Source of the DNA: Smittium mucronatum
Lineage: Eukaryota > Kickxellomycota > Harpellomycetes > Harpellales > Legeriomycetaceae
NCBI GenBank assembly: GCA_001953115.1
Contig: LSSL01000158.1
Location: forward strand, 1 to 15,085
Length of the DNA stretch: 15,085 bases
Reading direction: 5' to 3'
Position numbers and translations under genes: made by a program. How positions within the stretch are numbered: position 1 is the first letter of the stretch; each line of letters starts with the position of its first letter. Shown here piece after piece: positions 8,145 to 15,085 of the stretch. The notes below the pieces were generated by a model that was not told the origin of the DNA, did not search any database, and was given only the letters and a program-made list of their open reading frames with translations.

Positions 8145-11100
8145 GATTATTTTAATAATGATATTTTTCGATAAAAAAAACTAATTTTTTGAATTTAAAA
8201 ATTTTCGTTTTAATTATTAAGTATTTAATTATTTGTTTTATTTTCGTCATGCAAGCCAGTTAAATAATAATGAATTCTACCGGATAAAAAGGAAAAAAAT
8301 GTGCCTAGATATAAGCTCTATGTTGAATTTTTTTTTTTTTTACAGATTGTCACGTTTAAATTTATAAATTATAGATTAGTAATTAATAATTAAAAAGCGA
8401 AAAAAATTCCAATTTCTAAGATATCCAAATAGAATATCTGAAATAAAAATAGATTCCAGTCCATATAATTTATCTGATAATAATTTGAACTTAGATTATT
8501 TTCGGCGATGATAATCACAAAATTATGTCTAAAATTTATAATTTGACCCATAAAAAAATCTTTGTTTTTCTGCATGTAAAAAATTTGTTTTTTGATTAAA
8601 TAAAAAACAAAAAATTTAAATGAAATATGTATTAATTTTTTAGAATCTTTAATTAAAATAAAGATGATGATAATTTAAACTAAAATTGGTTTTACGTAAA
8701 TTATGAGATCTAGCACCAAAACTGAAAATTAAATTAAATTAAATCTTTTTTAAGTCCTGTATAATAATAAATTCTATATATGAATTTAAACATTAATCTT
8801 GAAAAGTAAGAAGGTCAAATTTCCACAAATTTATTAAAAATGATCGAAATTTAGCGATTTTTCATAGTATTAATATTTTTACACATTATTTTTATATTTA
8901 GTGATAATAAGACATAAAAATTATCATTTTTTTAACAATAAAAATTCTAACATTTTTAGTGGTTATTACAATTTATATCTGCTTTTATCACTTCCATTAT
9001 AGGGCTAATAGATCCAATAGACTCAATAGTTTCACTTGAGGATACTTATTTTTGAAGACAAGATTTCAGATTTACATCTTTCCATATCAATAATTAAAAG
9101 GGTACACGGAATTTAATAAACTGCACTTATAATTCTGATAAAAAGTTTTTTTTAATAATTAAAAACTTCATCTTTCTCCTCTGAAATGAAAATATCAAGT
9201 CAGCAGTTTGATTTTATACTATCAAAAAATAGATAGTTAGCCATTTAGATTTTTTTTATAAATGATTTTATTTGAAGGAAACAAAAGCGTAAAATATGTT
9301 GAAGACAATAAAAATGTATTTATGTAATAAAATATAATGTTTTAATAAACTCTAATTTGTTTCTCTATCAATACACTGGCTGAGTGCCTAGAGAGAGCTG
9401 AATTTATACCTATAACCCGATATATTCCACCCTAAATTGGATCAATTTTATAGTTGACTAAGGCTATATATTATCGCCAATTTGTAAATTTATCAAAGCT
9501 TAATTTAGATATTTTAAATCTGGATATTATTGGTAATGTGTATTTGATCTGACCAAAGAGAAAATAACAATTTTTTCGTACAAAAAACGTATTTTTTTTC
9601 TTTCTTTTTTATTTGATAAAGTAAAAAACTGTGCGAAAACATAATAATTTTGTGCGAAATGGCGTAATTGTGATTATTTTTGAGTAGAAGCGTGGAAATT
9701 TTGTCTTCGTCTATTTTAGCCGCCCGATGTTCTAGATAAAATATCAAAAATATTTTAATGCGATAAAAAAATTAAAAAATAGATTAAAATCAAATAATTC
9801 AACAAAAGCATGCATTCTTAGAATTTGAAAATTTTTTCGGAGTTATTAAATTTTGAAACTTGGCCAGCCTAACTAAACAAACCTATAATTCAAAAATAAA
9901 TAATTTTTAAAAATTACATATTCAAAAACAAATTTAATTTACCTAATCCAACGCAATTGATCCTAAATAATATATTATATACCAGTAATATCAAAAAAAA
10001 AACTAGATAATTGTAGATTAAATGACCCATATATTCGTAAAAACTCAAAAAATTTTAGCTTTTTTACATAAAATTCTACATTTTAAGCTCTGAAAACCTC
10101 CAAAAAAACTTAAACATAACTATTAAATGATTAAAAAATCATATTGTTTTAATATAAATCTAGATTTTTTGAAGAAAATTAGAAAGATTGAAAATAACTG
10201 GAAATCTATTATAAAAAACCCATCATAAGATATTATATTATCGAATAAGGCATAATCTTTCGGACCCTAGATTGAAAATACTTAATTGGTCCTAAAAGAT
10301 ATATAAATAATTTAAAAAATAGTCGATTGAAATGATAAAGCAATATATAGCCAATAATAAGCAAAAATTATGACCTAATATGGCAAAAAAAATAATAAAT
10401 TACGCTAAAAAAAATTTAAAACACCCTTTTACATAAATTGAAAAATCAAGTAAAACCAGCGGATAATTAAAAAATTTGTTAAAATTAATGATTAAAAAAA
10501 GACACAAACATAAAAAATCCTATAAAGCGCAACCAAAGATTAAAAAAATTAAAAAACTTAAATAGAAATGATGAAGTTTAAAATAACTAATTGAAATAAC
10601 TGAGTCTAAATATACAGGAAAAAAGTGGGATATGAAAAAAAAAGTAATTGGAATAGCCTAATTGACCACTTTAAATTTTAAAATCCAGTTATACTCAAAT
10701 AGATTTATTTTAACTAAATCTAAAAAAGCTAGATAAAAAATCTTATAAAATAAATAACCCCCACTTCGAAATTTTTTAACCAAATTAAAAAAAATTCTTA
10801 AAATTACTATCTAATAAAAATTTATTATGACTACTAGTTTTTATTTTAAAAATATCGAAATTTTATATTGTCACATCCATATAAAATATGTATATTAACG
10901 ATTCCTAAATATCCATATTAATATTTTATAAACTTAGAAAAACCAAATATATGAAAACACAAAAAATGCTTGAAATAAAATTTACATGCCGATATTATTC
11001 ACTTTATAAAGGTACCATAAAAAATGTTACAAAAAAACTCATTTAAACCAGAAAATTGTTATTAAAACAAAAAATTCTAATTTTTAAAAAAAATCTTAAT

Positions 11101-11570
11101 TTTTGAAATTTAAAAAGTTTAAAAAATACTATCTTTAGCTATGAAATATTTTAATGGTTCCAGCATTTAAAATTAATTAATTTAATTATTATAAGTATAA
11201 AATTTTTGTAGAATTAATCAAACAATCATAGAATATATAATTTTATATTATATGGGTGGAAGAGAAATATTAAATTTTTTTATCATATTATTTATGAAAA
11301 GTTATAAACTTTCAATTCAATAAAAATAGTGAAATGATTTTTTTATTCTATATTCTGTGAATTAAATGTTAGTGATATCCCTATCATATTTAAAAAGGGT
11401 AAAATATTGTAAGGGATTGTAGGAATTAATATTTCTCCTTTTCTGATACAGTATAAATTAATATCCTCACCAATATCTCGATTAATTATATTATAATTCA
11501 AATATAAGATGTATTGTTACCCTAGAGTCAATATATACACCTTTAAGCCACTTGAATATTCCTTTTATAT
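8145..11570. other. A+T-rich desert with weak exon-like islands
   Basis: About 3.4 kb without a recognisable gene. A run of 14 T followed by ACAG (8328-8345) imitates a strong 3' splice site on the plus strand, but the frames after it close at once. At 8947-8959 CTAACATTTTTAG precedes a 31-codon plus-strand frame (8960-9052) that opens right after the AG. At about 9356-9433 a 26-codon plus-strand frame coincides with a G+C-richer patch. From 9750 to 11300 the sequence is A-rich on the plus strand and shows nothing else. Confidence 0.5.
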
Positions 11571-11581
11571 TATATAGTGAG

Positions 11582-11605
11582 GTTCAAACATAGAATAGTT
11601 TGAAC
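11582..11605. repeat. 8-bp perfect inverted repeat with 8-nt loop
   Basis: GTTCAAAC (11582-11589) and GTTTGAAC (11598-11605) are exact complements around an eight-base loop. The arm resembles a tRNA T-arm core, but no acceptor stem, D-arm or anticodon arm can be built around it. I therefore call it only a small palindrome that could be a protein-binding site or a chance hairpin. Confidence 0.45.
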
Positions 11606-11739
11606 AGAGAGAATTTTTATAATTTGTTCAGAAGATCGTTCTACTGAAGATTACAGAATAGACCAGATTAAATTTAGTTTTTTAATTAGAAAATTTATCA
11701 AGCAAAATGTAAAATCAGAAAATCAGAAAATAAATCCGA

Positions 11740-11811
11740 TGAAGATATCTACTGATAGGGGTCTAGTGTAGCCAATGATACACACTAGAAATATCTTCAC
11801 TATCTATCAGT
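11740..11811. repeat. Three interleaved inverted repeats, pseudoknot-capable
   Basis: Three complementary pairs lie within 72 bases. Pair A is 11740-11748 with 11791-11799 (TGAAGATAT, 9 bp). Pair B is 11751-11758 with 11804-11811 (ACTGATAG, 8 bp). Pair C is 11762-11769 with 11782-11789 (TCTAGTGT, 8 bp). C nests inside both, while A and B cross in the order A-B-A'-B', the topology of an H-type pseudoknot. The patch is richer in G+C than its surroundings. No RNA family is recognised, and either of A or B could instead form alone as alternative hairpins. Confidence 0.5.

Positions 11812-15085
<3,274 letters not shown>

Noticed and set aside
8328..8345. T14-ACAG as a strong 3' splice site
   Set aside because: All frames after it close within a few codons, and long T runs are common here, so there is no exon to support it.
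8390..8575. Minus-strand frame of 61 codons
   Set aside because: It is composed mostly of Phe, Ile, Asn and Tyr, as expected from A+T-rich noise, and matches nothing I recognise.
9514..9747. Minus-strand frame of 77 codons
   Set aside because: It begins at TTG rather than ATG and its second half is Lys/Phe/Ile-rich low-complexity sequence. Its length is within chance for this composition.
11582..11605. GTTCAAAC as a tRNA T-arm
   Set aside because: No acceptor stem, D-arm or anticodon stem can be placed around it.

Overview
The window reads as nuclear DNA of a eukaryote with an extremely A+T-rich genome. It holds one recognisable gene at its left edge, on the minus strand: a 2-isopropylmalate synthase (leuA/IPMS, the first committed step of leucine biosynthesis). 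The gene is interrupted by short introns, so it is not bacterial. Its motifs are of the bacterial/plant class (LRDGEQSPG, ATSDIHLE, ARQVEVTINGIGERAGN, HESGIHQDG) and, from memory of family sequences, closest to plant plastid enzymes. This is unlike the fungal LEU4 type. I infer a plastid-bearing or formerly plastid-bearing protist or alga, or a host that acquired such a gene, but I cannot name the organism.

Layout. 1-49: start of a further leuA intron that leaves the window. 50-260: exon 3, the start of the C-terminal leucine-binding regulatory domain. 261-374: intron 2, with uncertain borders. 375-1506: exon 2, nearly the whole catalytic TIM barrel plus linker. 1507-1584: intron 1, 78 nt with clean GT..AG. 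1585-1638: exon 1, with the catalytic DTSLRDGEQ. 1639-1809: a possible N-terminal extension. The last 90 or so residues of the regulatory domain should lie beyond the left edge.

From about 1753 to 14949 there is a gene desert of some 13 kb, about 75-82% A+T by eye. No open frame there stands out above chance, and there is no tRNA, rRNA or recognisable transposase. It does hold discrete structures: a 33/34-bp near-perfect inverted repeat (2361-2517), an 11-bp perfect hairpin (6854-6882), a fold-back centred on a poly(T)/poly(A) pair (8084-8144), and interleaved inverted repeats with pseudoknot geometry (11740-11811). A few islands of higher G+C (near 2050-2770, 7180-7270, 8960-9055, 9360-9440, 11740-11890, 12600-12900, 13530-13790, 14177-14370) contain short exon-like open frames. 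These may be unrecognised exons, gene relics or chance, and are offered as low-confidence leads.

The right edge is an uninterrupted (ATT)n microsatellite of at least 136 nt that runs out of the window.

I see no convincing new multi-gene system. The points most worth checking are the leuA gene structure (in-frame introns, an odd intron 2 border, the missing C-terminus and a possible targeting extension), the 2361-2517 inverted repeat and the 11740-11811 structure.
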